Notes: generated from the sequence alone by a model not told the origin. DNA of 5,023 nt from Verrucomicrobiota bacterium (GCA_023391285.1 JAEWBF010000001.1:1-5023), one strand, 5' to 3'; counted from the stretch's first letter, positions 1 through 5,023 are shown. A program made the numbers and translations.

Positions 1-5
1 GCTCG

Positions 6-1031
6 TCAGAGCAGGCCGTCTGTCTCGCCGAACCCGCACCACAAATTCATGATCTGCACCGCCTGACCGCTGGCGCCTTTCATGAGATTGTCCTCGGCCG
101 ACGTGATCACGAAATTGTTCGTCCGCGGATCGTGCACCGCCGACATATCGACCCGGTTCGTCCCCACCGTGTGTGCCGTGTCGGGCGTCTCCCCGCTCTT
201 GAGCAACTGCACAAACGGCCGGTTCGCATACACGCCGCGCCACGCCTCGTAGAGCTTCTCGATTGTCGCGCCCGCCGCCGCCGGAGCCGTGATCGTCGTC
301 GCAATCCCGCGCCGCATCGGCGCTAGGTGCGGATTGAATTGGATGATCGTCTTCGCACCCGTGTGCACCGCGATCTGCTCCTCCACCTCGGCGAGATGCC
401 GGTGCTTCACCAGTCCATACGCCTTCGTGCTCTCCGTGCGCTCCACGTAGAGATACATTTCATCCACCTTCTTCCCCGCACCGCTCACGCCGCTGTAGGA
501 ATTCACGACGATGTGCTCGCGTGAAATCACGCCCGCCTTCAACAGCGGCAGCAACGGCACGAGAATGCTCGTCGGATAGCAGCCCGGCGCCGCGACGAGC
601 TTCGCTTCGTTCTTCCAACTCGCCGGAGTCAGCTCCGGCAATACGAAGCGCGCGCTGGGCAACAACTCCGGCGCGTGGTGCTCGCCGTAATACTTCTGAT
701 ACGTCGCCAAATCCGCGATCCGGAAGTCCGCGCTGAGATCGATCACGCGTTTTCCCGCCGGCACGAGCGTCTTCGCATAGGTCGCCGCCGCACCATGCGG
801 CAGCGCGAGGAAAAACAAATCGATGTCGCTCGCCGCAAGCGCGGCCGCATCGGAATCCGTGAACGTCAACCCGCGATCCGCTCCGCGCACGGAAGGAATG
901 ACCGCGGCGAGCGGCTTCCCCGCGTTCGACCGCGACGTCACCGCCGCCAGCGTCACCTTGGGATGCCCAAGGAGCAGCTTCACCAGAACTTCGCCGGAAT
1001 AACCGGACGCACCAACGATGCCGACTTTCAT
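6..1031 (-). CDS. argC: N-acetyl-gamma-glutamyl-phosphate reductase
   Basis: The product catalyses the NADPH-dependent reduction of N-acetyl-glutamyl-phosphate to N-acetylglutamate semialdehyde, a cytoplasmic step of arginine (ornithine) biosynthesis. The 341-residue product has the usual length of the family. Visible signatures are the N-terminal nucleotide-binding stretch MKVGIVGASGYSGEVL (residues 1-16), the catalytic cysteine in APGCYPTS (C151), the conserved HRHLAEVEE with the likely catalytic base H212, PHLAPMRRGI (234-243), and the C-terminal DNLMKGASGQAVQ (314-326). I chose the ATG at 1029-1031 because the family begins with this MKVGIVGASG-type strand. The frame stays open upstream to 1136, but the extra 35 residues read through a repeat-like element and a terminator and match nothing in the family. 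The start has no Shine-Dalgarno sequence and is preceded by a pyrimidine run (1032-1043). It lies downstream of rpsI but behind a terminator, so it probably has its own promoter. The identity is very secure. Confidence 0.97.
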   Translation of the reverse strand: MKVGIVGASGYSGEVLVKLLLGHPKVTLAAVTSRSNAGKPLAAVIPSVRGADRGLTFTDSDAAALAASDIDLFFLALPHGAAATYAKTLVPAGKRVIDLSADFRIADLATYQKYYGEHHAPELLPSARFVLPELTPASWKNEAKLVAAPGCYPTSILVPLLPLLKAGVISREHIVVNSYSGVSGAGKKVDEMYLYVERTESTKAYGLVKHRHLAEVEEQIAVHTGAKTIIQFNPHLAPMRRGIATTITAPAAAGATIEKLYEAWRGVYANRPFVQLLKSGETPDTAHTVGTNRVDMSAVHDPRTNNFVITSAEDNLMKGASGQAVQIMNLWCGFGETDGLL

Positions 1032-1043
1032 GAGAGGAAAAAT
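1032..1043 (-). promoter_or_regulatory. Pyrimidine-rich, Shine-Dalgarno-free argC translation start
   Basis: On the coding strand the 12 bases abutting the argC ATG read ATTTTTCCTCTC, all pyrimidine except the first. No GGAG-like purine run is present in the preceding 20 bases. In other bacteria such tracts can be bound by ribosomal protein S1; that role here is an inference. The site supports the ATG at 1029-1031 only by position. Confidence 0.4.
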
Positions 1044-1048
1044 CTGTC

Positions 1049-1075
1049 TGTCATTCTGACCGAAGTGAAGAGTCC
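1049..1075. repeat. Copy of a dispersed intergenic repeat (TGTCATTCTGA-type)
   Basis: The plus strand carries TGTCATTCTGA, then CCGAAGTGAAG, then AGTCC. This closely resembles a short repeat I know from intergenic regions of many unrelated bacteria (TGTCATTCTGAGCGAAGCGAAGAATC-type, recalled from memory). Read in one minus-strand frame it gives a TLHFGQNDRQ peptide, the counterpart of the ILRFAQND-like tails that this repeat adds to mis-annotated proteins. It lies wholly between rpsI and argC. Its function is unknown, and whether it recurs in this genome cannot be seen from the window. Confidence 0.5.
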
Positions 1076-1089
1076 AGTGAGCACCACGC

Positions 1090-1103
1090 GGACCAAGGAC
1101 CAA
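1090..1103. repeat. Tandem 7-bp direct repeat upstream of argC
   Basis: GGACCAA occurs twice head to tail on the plus strand, reading TTGGTCC twice on the argC coding strand. It lies about 60-75 bases upstream of the argC start and just downstream of the rplM-rpsI terminator, where an argC promoter or operator would be expected. It could be a regulator half-site pair or a chance duplication. I see no convincing -35/-10 pair in the interval. Confidence 0.3.
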
Positions 1104-1111
1104 CAGTTCAC

Positions 1112-1145
1112 AAAAAAACCGCCCGGCACAAGGCACGGGCGGTTT
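1112..1145 (-). terminator. Intrinsic terminator of the rplM-rpsI transcript
   Basis: Read on the minus strand, AAACCGCCCG (1145-1136) pairs perfectly with CGGGCGGTTT (1125-1116) around a 10-base loop. The run of Ts continues to 1112, giving seven consecutive Ts in all, three of them in the stem. The hairpin begins 26 bases past the rpsI stop codon. This is a textbook Rho-independent terminator for the ribosomal protein genes. On the plus strand the hairpin is not followed by Ts, so it acts in one direction. It implies that argC transcription is at least partly independent of rplM-rpsI. Confidence 0.9.
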
Positions 1146-1171
1146 CGCAAAGGAATAAGCTCGATCGCAGC

Positions 1172-1570
1172 TTAGCGCTTCGAGAACTGGAACCGCTTGC
1201 GCGCGCCCGGCTGACCCGGCTTCTTACGCTCTTTCATGCGGTCGTCGCGGCGGAGGTGTTTCGCTTTCTTCAACGCCGGACGGAGCTCGCCATTCATTTT
1301 CTGCAGCGCGCGAGCAATGCCGTGAGCAACCGCGCCCGCCTGACCGGCGACGCCGCCACCCGCCACGTTCACCGTCACGTCGATCTTGTCCTTCAAGTCG
1401 ACCGTGAGCAGCGGCGCGTAGGCCTGCTTCGAGAAATTCTCGTGCGTGAAGTAGCTGTCGAAATCGCGACCGTTGCAGGTCAGCTTGCCGCTGCCTTCAG
1501 TGATGCGAACGCGGGCAGTGGCGGTCTTGCGGCGGCCGGTGCCGATGAAAACGTTGGTGACGGTGCTCAT
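1172..1570 (-). CDS. rpsI: 30S ribosomal protein S9
   Basis: This is a small-subunit ribosomal protein that binds the 16S rRNA head; in known structures its C-terminal tail reaches toward the P-site tRNA. The 132-residue product matches the family length of about 130. Hallmarks are FIGTGRRKTATARVRI near the N-terminus (residues 8-23), GGGVAGQAGAVAHGIARAL (71-89), and the basic tail with LRRDDR, ERKKPG and the terminal QFSKR. The ATG at 1568-1570 starts just before the conserved strand and lies 7 bases past the rplM stop, so the two are co-transcribed in the common L13-S9 arrangement. No Shine-Dalgarno sequence precedes it, so translation may depend on coupling with rplM. The gene is followed by an intrinsic terminator. 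Nothing essential is missing. Confidence 0.98.
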   Translation of the reverse strand: MSTVTNVFIGTGRRKTATARVRITEGSGKLTCNGRDFDSYFTHENFSKQAYAPLLTVDLKDKIDVTVNVAGGGVAGQAGAVAHGIARALQKMNGELRPALKKAKHLRRDDRMKERKKPGQPGARKRFQFSKR

Positions 1571-1577
1571 GGACTAA

Positions 1578-2006
1578 TCAGGCGGAAATCTTGGTCGGGC
1601 TGTTGGCCTCGTGCGTGTGGGTCTCGCCGCGGAAAACACGGAGCTTCTTCAGCATTTGGGCCGCGATCCGGTTCTTCGGCAGCATGCCCTTCACCGCGCG
1701 CTCGATCATGAATTCAGGATTCTTTTCACGCATCTGCGGAACGTTGCGGTAGCTCTCGCCGCCCACGTAGCCGGAGAAGAACATGTATTCGTTCTGCTCT
1801 TCCTTCTTACCGGTCAGCACCACTTTCTCGGCATTGATCACGACCACATAGTCACCGGTGTCGACGCTGGGGGTGTAAGACGCCTTGTGCCGGCCGCGAA
1901 TCAGGTTGGCGGCTTTCACAGCGAGACGGCCGAGCGGAACGCCCGTGGCATCGATCAGAAACCACTTGGGCTGCACCGTCTCCTTTTTGGCAAGGAAGGT
2001 TTTCAT
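1578..2006 (-). CDS. rplM: 50S ribosomal protein L13
   Basis: This is a large-subunit ribosomal protein that binds 23S rRNA early in 50S assembly. The 142-residue product equals the E. coli L13 length. Visible family features are the MKTFLAKKETVQPKWFLIDA start, DATGVPLGRLAV (19-30), the GDYVVVINAEKV strand (51-62), RAVKGMLPKNR (103-113) and LRVFRGETHTHEA (122-134). I place the start at the ATG 2004-2006 because L13 proteins begin MKTF. An in-frame TTG at 2019-2021 would add only five residues (MASFL). The ATG is preceded by a pyrimidine tract rather than a Shine-Dalgarno sequence, and a TTGACA promoter element sits about 40 bases upstream. It is the first gene of a two-gene operon with rpsI, 7 bases downstream. 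Confidence 0.98.
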   Translation of the reverse strand: MKTFLAKKETVQPKWFLIDATGVPLGRLAVKAANLIRGRHKASYTPSVDTGDYVVVINAEKVVLTGKKEEQNEYMFFSGYVGGESYRNVPQMREKNPEFMIERAVKGMLPKNRIAAQMLKKLRVFRGETHTHEANSPTKISA

Positions 2007-2017
2007 GAGAAAAGAGG
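2007..2017 (-). promoter_or_regulatory. Pyrimidine-only tract abutting the rplM start
   Basis: On the coding strand the 11 bases before the ATG read CCTCTTTTCTC, entirely pyrimidine, and no Shine-Dalgarno sequence is present. It resembles the tract before argC. If the promoter at 2022-2049 is real, this tract is essentially the whole 5' leader. Confidence 0.4.
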
Positions 2018-2021
2018 CCAA

Positions 2022-2049
2022 GAGCTAGGGTTTCGCGAAGAGCTGTCAA
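2022..2049 (-). promoter_or_regulatory. Candidate sigma-70-type promoter for rplM-rpsI
   Basis: On the minus strand a perfect TTGACA -35 hexamer (2049-2044) is followed after 16 bases by TAGCTC (2027-2022). The latter is a poor match to TATAAT, keeping only the leading TA. Transcription would begin around 2014-2016, leaving a leader of only about 8-10 bases before the rplM ATG. The -35 match and its position in a divergent intergenic region support the call; the weak -10 lowers it. Confidence 0.45.
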
Positions 2050-2104
2050 CCCCCGTTTTGCCTCGAATCCGATCGATCCGCCGTTCGGGCAGCGTGGCGG
2101 CGTC

Positions 2105-2140
2105 CCAACCCGCTGCGAGCTTGTTTTGCCAACCCGTTGT
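2105..2140. repeat. Direct repeat CCAACCCGYTG in the divergent rplM/DUF423 intergenic region
   Basis: CCAACCCGCTGC (2105-2116) and CCAACCCGTTGT (2129-2140) are two similar 12-mers starting 24 bases apart, just upstream of the DUF423 gene start. The second contains the small inverted repeat CAAC-CC-GTTG. They could be paired operator sites for one of the divergent units. No convincing -35/-10 pair for the plus-strand genes was found in this 148-base gap (2007-2154), so the assignment is tentative. Confidence 0.25.
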
Positions 2141-2154
2141 GCAAACGTGCGCGC

Positions 2155-2541
2155 ATGACCTTTCGCTTCCCTCTCGCAGCCGCGGGTCTCCTTGGTGTGT
2201 CCGGTGTTGCGCTCGGCGCCCTCGGCGCCCACGCGCTCAAAGCCACGCTGCTCGCTCGCGGAATGTCCGTTCCCTGGGAAACCGCCGCCCGCTACCACAT
2301 CGTCCACGCCGTCGCGCTCGTCGGTCTCGCCGCCTGGCTGCGCGCTCATGCTGAAAACTCCCGCCTCGGCGCGTGGATCGCCTGGAATTGGCTCATCGGC
2401 ACCGCCCTCTTCTCCGGTTCGCTTTACTGGCTCGCTCTCGGAGGTCCGCGTTGGCTCGGGCCCGTTACGCCTTTCGGCGGAGTCGCCCTCATGCTCGGCT
2501 GGCTGCTGCTCGTCGCGCTAGCGCTGAAGCGCGATCGCTGA
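2155..2541 (+). CDS. DUF423 family small integral membrane protein
   Basis: The 128-residue hydrophobic protein has about four predicted membrane segments: roughly 6-25, 46-63, 73-94 and 103-123. Family signatures of DUF423 (E. coli YgdD, B. subtilis YwdK, related to eukaryotic TMEM256) are visible: GVALGALGAHAL near residues 18-28, the YHIVHAVALVGLAAW segment (47-61), GTALFSGSLYWLAL (82-95) and the PVTPFGGVALMLGW end (103-116). The molecular function of the family is not established, so I assign none. I chose the ATG at 2155 because the first membrane segment follows at once; an in-frame TTG at 2137 would add six residues (MCKRAR) with no family support. No Shine-Dalgarno sequence is visible. 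The stop is 2 bases before the nucleotidyltransferase ATG, implying co-transcription. It diverges from rplM. Confidence 0.88.
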   Translation: MTFRFPLAAAGLLGVSGVALGALGAHALKATLLARGMSVPWETAARYHIVHAVALVGLAAWLRAHAENSRLGAWIAWNWLIGTALFSGSLYWLALGGPRWLGPVTPFGGVALMLGWLLLVALALKRDR

Positions 2542-2543
2542 TC

Positions 2544-3947
2544 ATGCAACTTCCCGCCGACCTCCGCGCCATGCTCGACGCGCTCCGCCGCGTCGCGCGC
2601 CCGCGCCTCGTCGGCGGCGGCGTGCGCGACGCGTTACTGGGCCTTGAACCCAAGGATTTCGACGTCGAGGTCGCCGGCATCGATTTCGACACCCTTCACC
2701 GCACGCTCGCGCCTTTCGGCGCCACCGATGTCGTCGGCCGCAGTTTCGGCGTCATCAAGGTCCGCAGCGCCGCCACCGGCGCCGAATACGACTTCAGCCT
2801 CCCACGCCGCGAATCGAAAACCGGCGCGGGCCACCGCGGCTTCGCCGTCGCACCCGATCCTGCGCTCAGCGATGCCGACGCCGCCGCGCGCCGCGACTTC
2901 ACGCTCAACGCCATCGCGCAGGATCCTTTCACCGGCGAGCTCATCGATCCGCACGGCGGCCGCCGCGATCTCGACGCCCGCATCCTCCGCCACACGAGCC
3001 CCGCGTTCGTCGAAGATCCGCTCCGCGTTCTGCGCGCCGTCCAACTCGCCGCCCGCTTCGACCTCACGCTCGCCCCCGAAACCGCCGCACTCTGCCGCTC
3101 CATCGCGCCCACCTTCGCCGAGCTCCCCGTCGAACGCATCTGGGGCGAATGGGAAAAATGGGCCTCCAAATCCACCCGCCCGTCACGCGGTCTTACCGTC
3201 CTCGAAGACACGGCCTGGCTCCAGCACTTCCCCGAAATCGCCGCGCTCCGCGGCACCCCGCAAGACCCGGAATGGCACCCCGAAGGCGACGTCTTCAGTC
3301 ACACGCAGCATTGCCTCGACGCACTCGTCACCTTCGACGATTGGAAAACATCGCCGAACCGCGCGCTCCTCACCTTCGCCGTCCTTGGACACGATTTCGG
3401 CAAACCGTCGACCACCCAACAAATGGAAAAAGACGGCCGCCTCCGCTGGCGCAGCCCCGGCCACCACACCGCCAGCGGCCCGCTCGCGAAAACCTTCCTC
3501 CGCCGCATCGGCGCGCCGCTCTCGTTCGACGCGCCCGTTTGCGCCCTGGTCGAAAACCATCACGCTCACGATCGCGGCAACCAGCCGTTCACCGACCGCG
3601 CCATCCGCCGCCTCGCGCTTCGCCTCGCCCCGGCAACGATTCACGATCTCTCGCTCGTCATGCGCGCCGACGCCCTCGGCCGCCCGCCGTATCCCTCCGA
3701 AGACACCCTGGGACGCATCGAAGAACTCCTCGGCCTCGCCGCCGCGCTCGAATTCAAAAACGAAGCCCCTCGCCCCACCCTCCTCGGTCGACACCTGATC
3801 TCGCTCGGCTTCAAACCCGGTCCTGCTTTCAAACCCGTGCTCGATGCCGCTTTCGAAGCGCAACTCGACGGCGCCTTCTCCGACGAAGCCGGCGCTATGA
3901 CGTGGTTGCAGACCCGTTTGCACGAAACCAACGGCGAACTACGCTGA
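2544..3947 (+). CDS. cca: CCA tRNA nucleotidyltransferase (class II, with HD domain)
   Basis: The product is predicted to add or repair the 3'-terminal CCA of tRNAs using CTP and ATP in the cytoplasm. The 467-residue protein has an N-terminal nucleotidyltransferase head with LVGGGVRDALLG (22-33) and the metal-binding pair D38/D40 in KDFDVEV. It then has RRDFTLNAIA (116-125), DPHGGRRDLDARILRH (135-150), and EDPLRVLRAVQLAARF (157-172), the RNA-binding neck. A C-terminal HD phosphohydrolase-like domain follows, with DVFSHTQH (249-256), GHDFGK (H283, D284), the HH of SPGHHTASG (307-308), ENHH (337-340) and RADALGR (D376), so its metal ligands look intact. Motifs alone cannot separate CCA-adding, partial C- or A-adding, and poly(A) polymerase members; CCA addition is the most likely. 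The ATG at 2544 sits 2 bases after the upstream stop. The frame is open back to 2373, but that part overlaps the DUF423 gene and has no domain. Confidence 0.9.
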   Translation: MQLPADLRAMLDALRRVARPRLVGGGVRDALLGLEPKDFDVEVAGIDFDTLHRTLAPFGATDVVGRSFGVIKVRSAATGAEYDFSLPRRESKTGAGHRGFAVAPDPALSDADAAARRDFTLNAIAQDPFTGELIDPHGGRRDLDARILRHTSPAFVEDPLRVLRAVQLAARFDLTLAPETAALCRSIAPTFAELPVERIWGEWEKWASKSTRPSRGLTVLEDTAWLQHFPEIAALRGTPQDPEWHPEGDVFSHTQHCLDALVTFDDWKTSPNRALLTFAVLGHDFGKPSTTQQMEKDGRLRWRSPGHHTASGPLAKTFLRRIGAPLSFDAPVCALVENHHAHDRGNQPFTDRAIRRLALRLAPATIHDLSLVMRADALGRPPYPSEDTLGRIEELLGLAAALEFKNEAPRPTLLGRHLISLGFKPGPAFKPVLDAAFEAQLDGAFSDEAGAMTWLQTRLHETNGELR

Positions 3948-3964
3948 CCTTTCCCTCCATTCCC
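3948..3964 (+). promoter_or_regulatory. Pyrimidine-rich cca-tal spacer in place of a ribosome binding site
   Basis: The 17-base gap between the nucleotidyltransferase stop and the transaldolase ATG is CCTTTCCCTCCATTCCC, with 16 of 17 bases pyrimidine. No Shine-Dalgarno sequence is present in it or in the end of the upstream gene. Translation of tal probably relies on an S1-like or unstructured-leader mode, or on coupling with cca. The spacer is also too short to hold a promoter. Confidence 0.45.
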
Positions 3965-4912
3965 ATGGCCACGAACCAACTCGAACAACTCAAACAATTC
4001 ACGAAGGTCGTCGCAGATACCGGCGACTTTGGCAGCATCGTGGAGTTCAAGCCGCAGGACGCCACAACCAACCCGAGCCTCATCCTCAAGGCCGCGGGCA
4101 TGCCCGCCTACGCGCACCTCGTCGATCGCGCGATCAAGGATGCCGGCTCCGGCGCTTCCGTCGGCACGATCATCGATCTGCTGCTTACGCTCTTCGGCGC
4201 CGAAATCCTCAAGATCGTGCCCGGTCGCGTCTCCACCGAGGTCGACGCCCGCGTCTCGTTCGATCGCGAGGCCAGCATCGCGAAGGCCCACGAGATCATC
4301 GAATTCTACGAAAAGGCCGGCATCCCGCGCGAACGCATCCTCATCAAGCTCGCTTCCACCTGGGAAGGCATCAAAGCCGCCGAGCAGCTCGAGAAAGAAG
4401 GTATCCGCTGCAACCTTACGCTGCTCTTCTCCTTCGCCCAGGCCGTCGCCTGCGCCGAAGCCAAGGTGCAGCTCATCTCTCCGTTCGTCGGTCGCATCCT
4501 CGACTGGTATAAGAAGAGCACGGGCAAGGACTACTCGCCCGCCGAAGATCCCGGCGTCCAGTCCGTCACCACGATCTACACCTACTACAAAAAATTCGGC
4601 CACAAGACCGAGGTCATGGGCGCAAGCTTCCGCAACAAGGGCGAGATCCTCGAACTCGCCGGCTGCGATCTCCTCACCATTTCGCCTCAACTCCTCGGCG
4701 AGCTCGCCGCGAGCAACGATCCGGTCACGCGCAAGCTCGACCCGTCAAAGGCCGCATCGGCCAACCTCGACCGCGTCAGCTTCGACGAGAAATCCTTCCG
4801 CTGGGCACTCAACGAAGACCAGATGGCCACGGAAAAACTCTCCGACGGCATCCGCCAATTCGCTGCCGACATCTTGAAGCTCGAAGCGCTGATCCAAAAG
4901 AAGCAGCGTTGA
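3965..4912 (+). CDS. tal: Transaldolase (TalB-type)
   Basis: This cytoplasmic enzyme of the non-oxidative pentose phosphate pathway moves a dihydroxyacetone unit from sedoheptulose 7-phosphate to glyceraldehyde 3-phosphate through a lysine Schiff base. The 315-residue product is close to E. coli TalB (317). It has VVADTGDF with D18, PQDATTNPSLIL (30-41), GRVSTEVDAR (87-96), and the Schiff-base lysine K128 in ILIKLASTWEGIKAAE. NLTLLFSFAQA (150-160), SPFVGRILDW (172-181) and GASFRNKGEI (219-228) follow. This is the long classical class, not the short TalC/FSA form of about 220 residues. The ATG at 3965 was chosen because MATNQLEQLKQFTKVVADTGD aligns with the TalB N-terminus; the frame is open far upstream (to 3149) only because it is a shadow of the preceding gene. 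It is the last gene of the probable DUF423-cca-tal unit. Confidence 0.97.
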   Translation: MATNQLEQLKQFTKVVADTGDFGSIVEFKPQDATTNPSLILKAAGMPAYAHLVDRAIKDAGSGASVGTIIDLLLTLFGAEILKIVPGRVSTEVDARVSFDREASIAKAHEIIEFYEKAGIPRERILIKLASTWEGIKAAEQLEKEGIRCNLTLLFSFAQAVACAEAKVQLISPFVGRILDWYKKSTGKDYSPAEDPGVQSVTTIYTYYKKFGHKTEVMGASFRNKGEILELAGCDLLTISPQLLGELAASNDPVTRKLDPSKAASANLDRVSFDEKSFRWALNEDQMATEKLSDGIRQFAADILKLEALIQKKQR

Positions 4913-4920
4913 TCAGGTAG

Positions 4921-4970
4921 GGCGAACCGTCCCCGGTGAGCCGCGGCCGCGGCCGCGGCGCGACGCCGCG
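4921..4970. repeat. GC-rich hairpin cluster downstream of tal (REP-like element)
   Basis: Three structures are packed in 50 bases starting 8 bases after the tal stop. First, GGC-GA-ACCG (4921-4929) folds with CGGT-GA-GCC (4934-4942) over a TCCC loop, with tandem G-A mismatches inside the stem. Second, 4940-4959 is a perfect 20-base palindrome built from alternating GCCGCG/GGC units. Third, CGCGGCG (4954-4960) pairs perfectly with CGCCGCG (4964-4970) over a CGA loop. No T tract follows on either strand, so it is not a canonical intrinsic terminator, though it may protect the tal mRNA 3' end or assist termination. The architecture resembles a REP-type repeat. Copy number in the genome is unknown from this window. 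Confidence 0.5.
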
Positions 4971-4981
4971 CCCAACCCCAC

Positions 4982-5023
4982 ATGATCCGCTCCGTGCAAT
5001 TGGGCCAAGCCCCTCAAGTCGAA
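4982..5023 (+). CDS. Possible start of a further gene, cut by the window edge
   Basis: An ATG at 4982 opens a frame of 14 codons (MIRSVQLGQAPQVE) with no stop before the window ends. It follows the hairpin cluster directly, as a next gene on the same strand might. Third codon positions are less G/C-biased than in the neighbouring genes and there is no recognisable domain, so this may equally be non-coding. No function can be assigned. Confidence 0.2.
   Translation, partial: MIRSVQLGQAPQVE

Noticed and set aside
675..1175. Plus-strand frame of 166 codons opposite argC
   Set aside because: It is antisense to clear ArgC motifs, is Arg-rich, and runs through the terminator and repeat region; it is a composition artefact.
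2531..2538. GCGATCGC palindrome (HIP1-like octamer)
   Set aside because: A single occurrence in GC-rich DNA at the end of the DUF423 gene; there is no sign of the repeated use seen in cyanobacteria.
2373..2543. 57-residue N-terminal extension of the tRNA nucleotidyltransferase
   Set aside because: It overlaps the DUF423 gene in another frame and is Arg/Ala-rich without domain similarity; the ATG at 2544 fits the family's head domain.
2644..3798. Long plus-strand frame of 384 codons inside the tRNA nucleotidyltransferase gene
   Set aside because: It lies in another frame over a gene with intact family motifs and is made of low-complexity Ser/Pro/Arg/Ala residues, typical of shadow frames in GC-rich coding DNA.
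3149..3964. Upstream in-frame extension of the transaldolase (272 extra residues)
   Set aside because: It overlaps the cca gene in another frame, is Arg/Pro-rich with no domain, and the TalB-like N-terminus begins precisely at the ATG 3965.
3641..4690. Minus-strand frame of 349 codons opposite cca and tal
   Set aside because: It is antisense to two well-supported genes, spans their junction, and its Gly/Asp/Glu-rich product matches no family I recognise.
4910..4915. TGATCA at the tal stop, also found at the DUF423 stop (2539-2544)
   Set aside because: A six-base palindrome containing a TGA stop will recur by chance; two cases do not support a signal.
4687..4983. Minus-strand frame of 98 codons beginning with an alanine run, over the hairpin cluster and the tal 3' end
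   Set aside because: The alanine run is just the GC palindrome translated, and the rest is antisense to conserved transaldolase sequence.

Overview
This is a GC-rich bacterial housekeeping segment with six confidently identified genes on two diverging blocks. The sequence shows strong G/C preference at third codon positions, dense gene packing and no purine-rich Shine-Dalgarno sequence before any of the six starts. This style, together with the rplM-rpsI-argC order, makes me think of a GC-rich Verrucomicrobiota member such as an Opitutaceae relative. That placement is an inference from general impression, not a search.

Left block, minus strand, read from 2049 down to 6. A TTGACA-type promoter candidate (2022-2049) precedes rplM (ribosomal protein L13) and rpsI (ribosomal protein S9), which are 7 nt apart. 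A clear intrinsic terminator follows at 1112-1145. Next comes argC (N-acetyl-gamma-glutamyl-phosphate reductase, arginine biosynthesis). The roughly 140-nt gap between rpsI and argC holds the terminator, a 7-bp tandem duplication and a copy resembling a widespread dispersed repeat (TGTCATTCTGA...CGAAG type). That repeat is also what allows a spurious 35-residue N-terminal extension of ArgC.

Right block, plus strand, 2155-4912. A small DUF423-family membrane protein, a class II CCA-adding-type tRNA nucleotidyltransferase with an HD domain, and a transaldolase are separated by 2 and 17 nt, so they are probably one transcript. The three have no obvious shared pathway: tRNA 3'-end maturation, the pentose phosphate pathway and an uncharacterised membrane protein. 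After the transaldolase stop lies a compact GC-rich run of hairpins (4921-4970) that looks like a REP-type intergenic element or a terminator without a U tract. A possible gene start reads off the right edge.

I found no defence system, mobile element, CRISPR array or novel gene cassette. The points worth a second look are intergenic: the two repeat-like elements, the pyrimidine-rich Shine-Dalgarno-free starts, and the very short predicted rplM leader.
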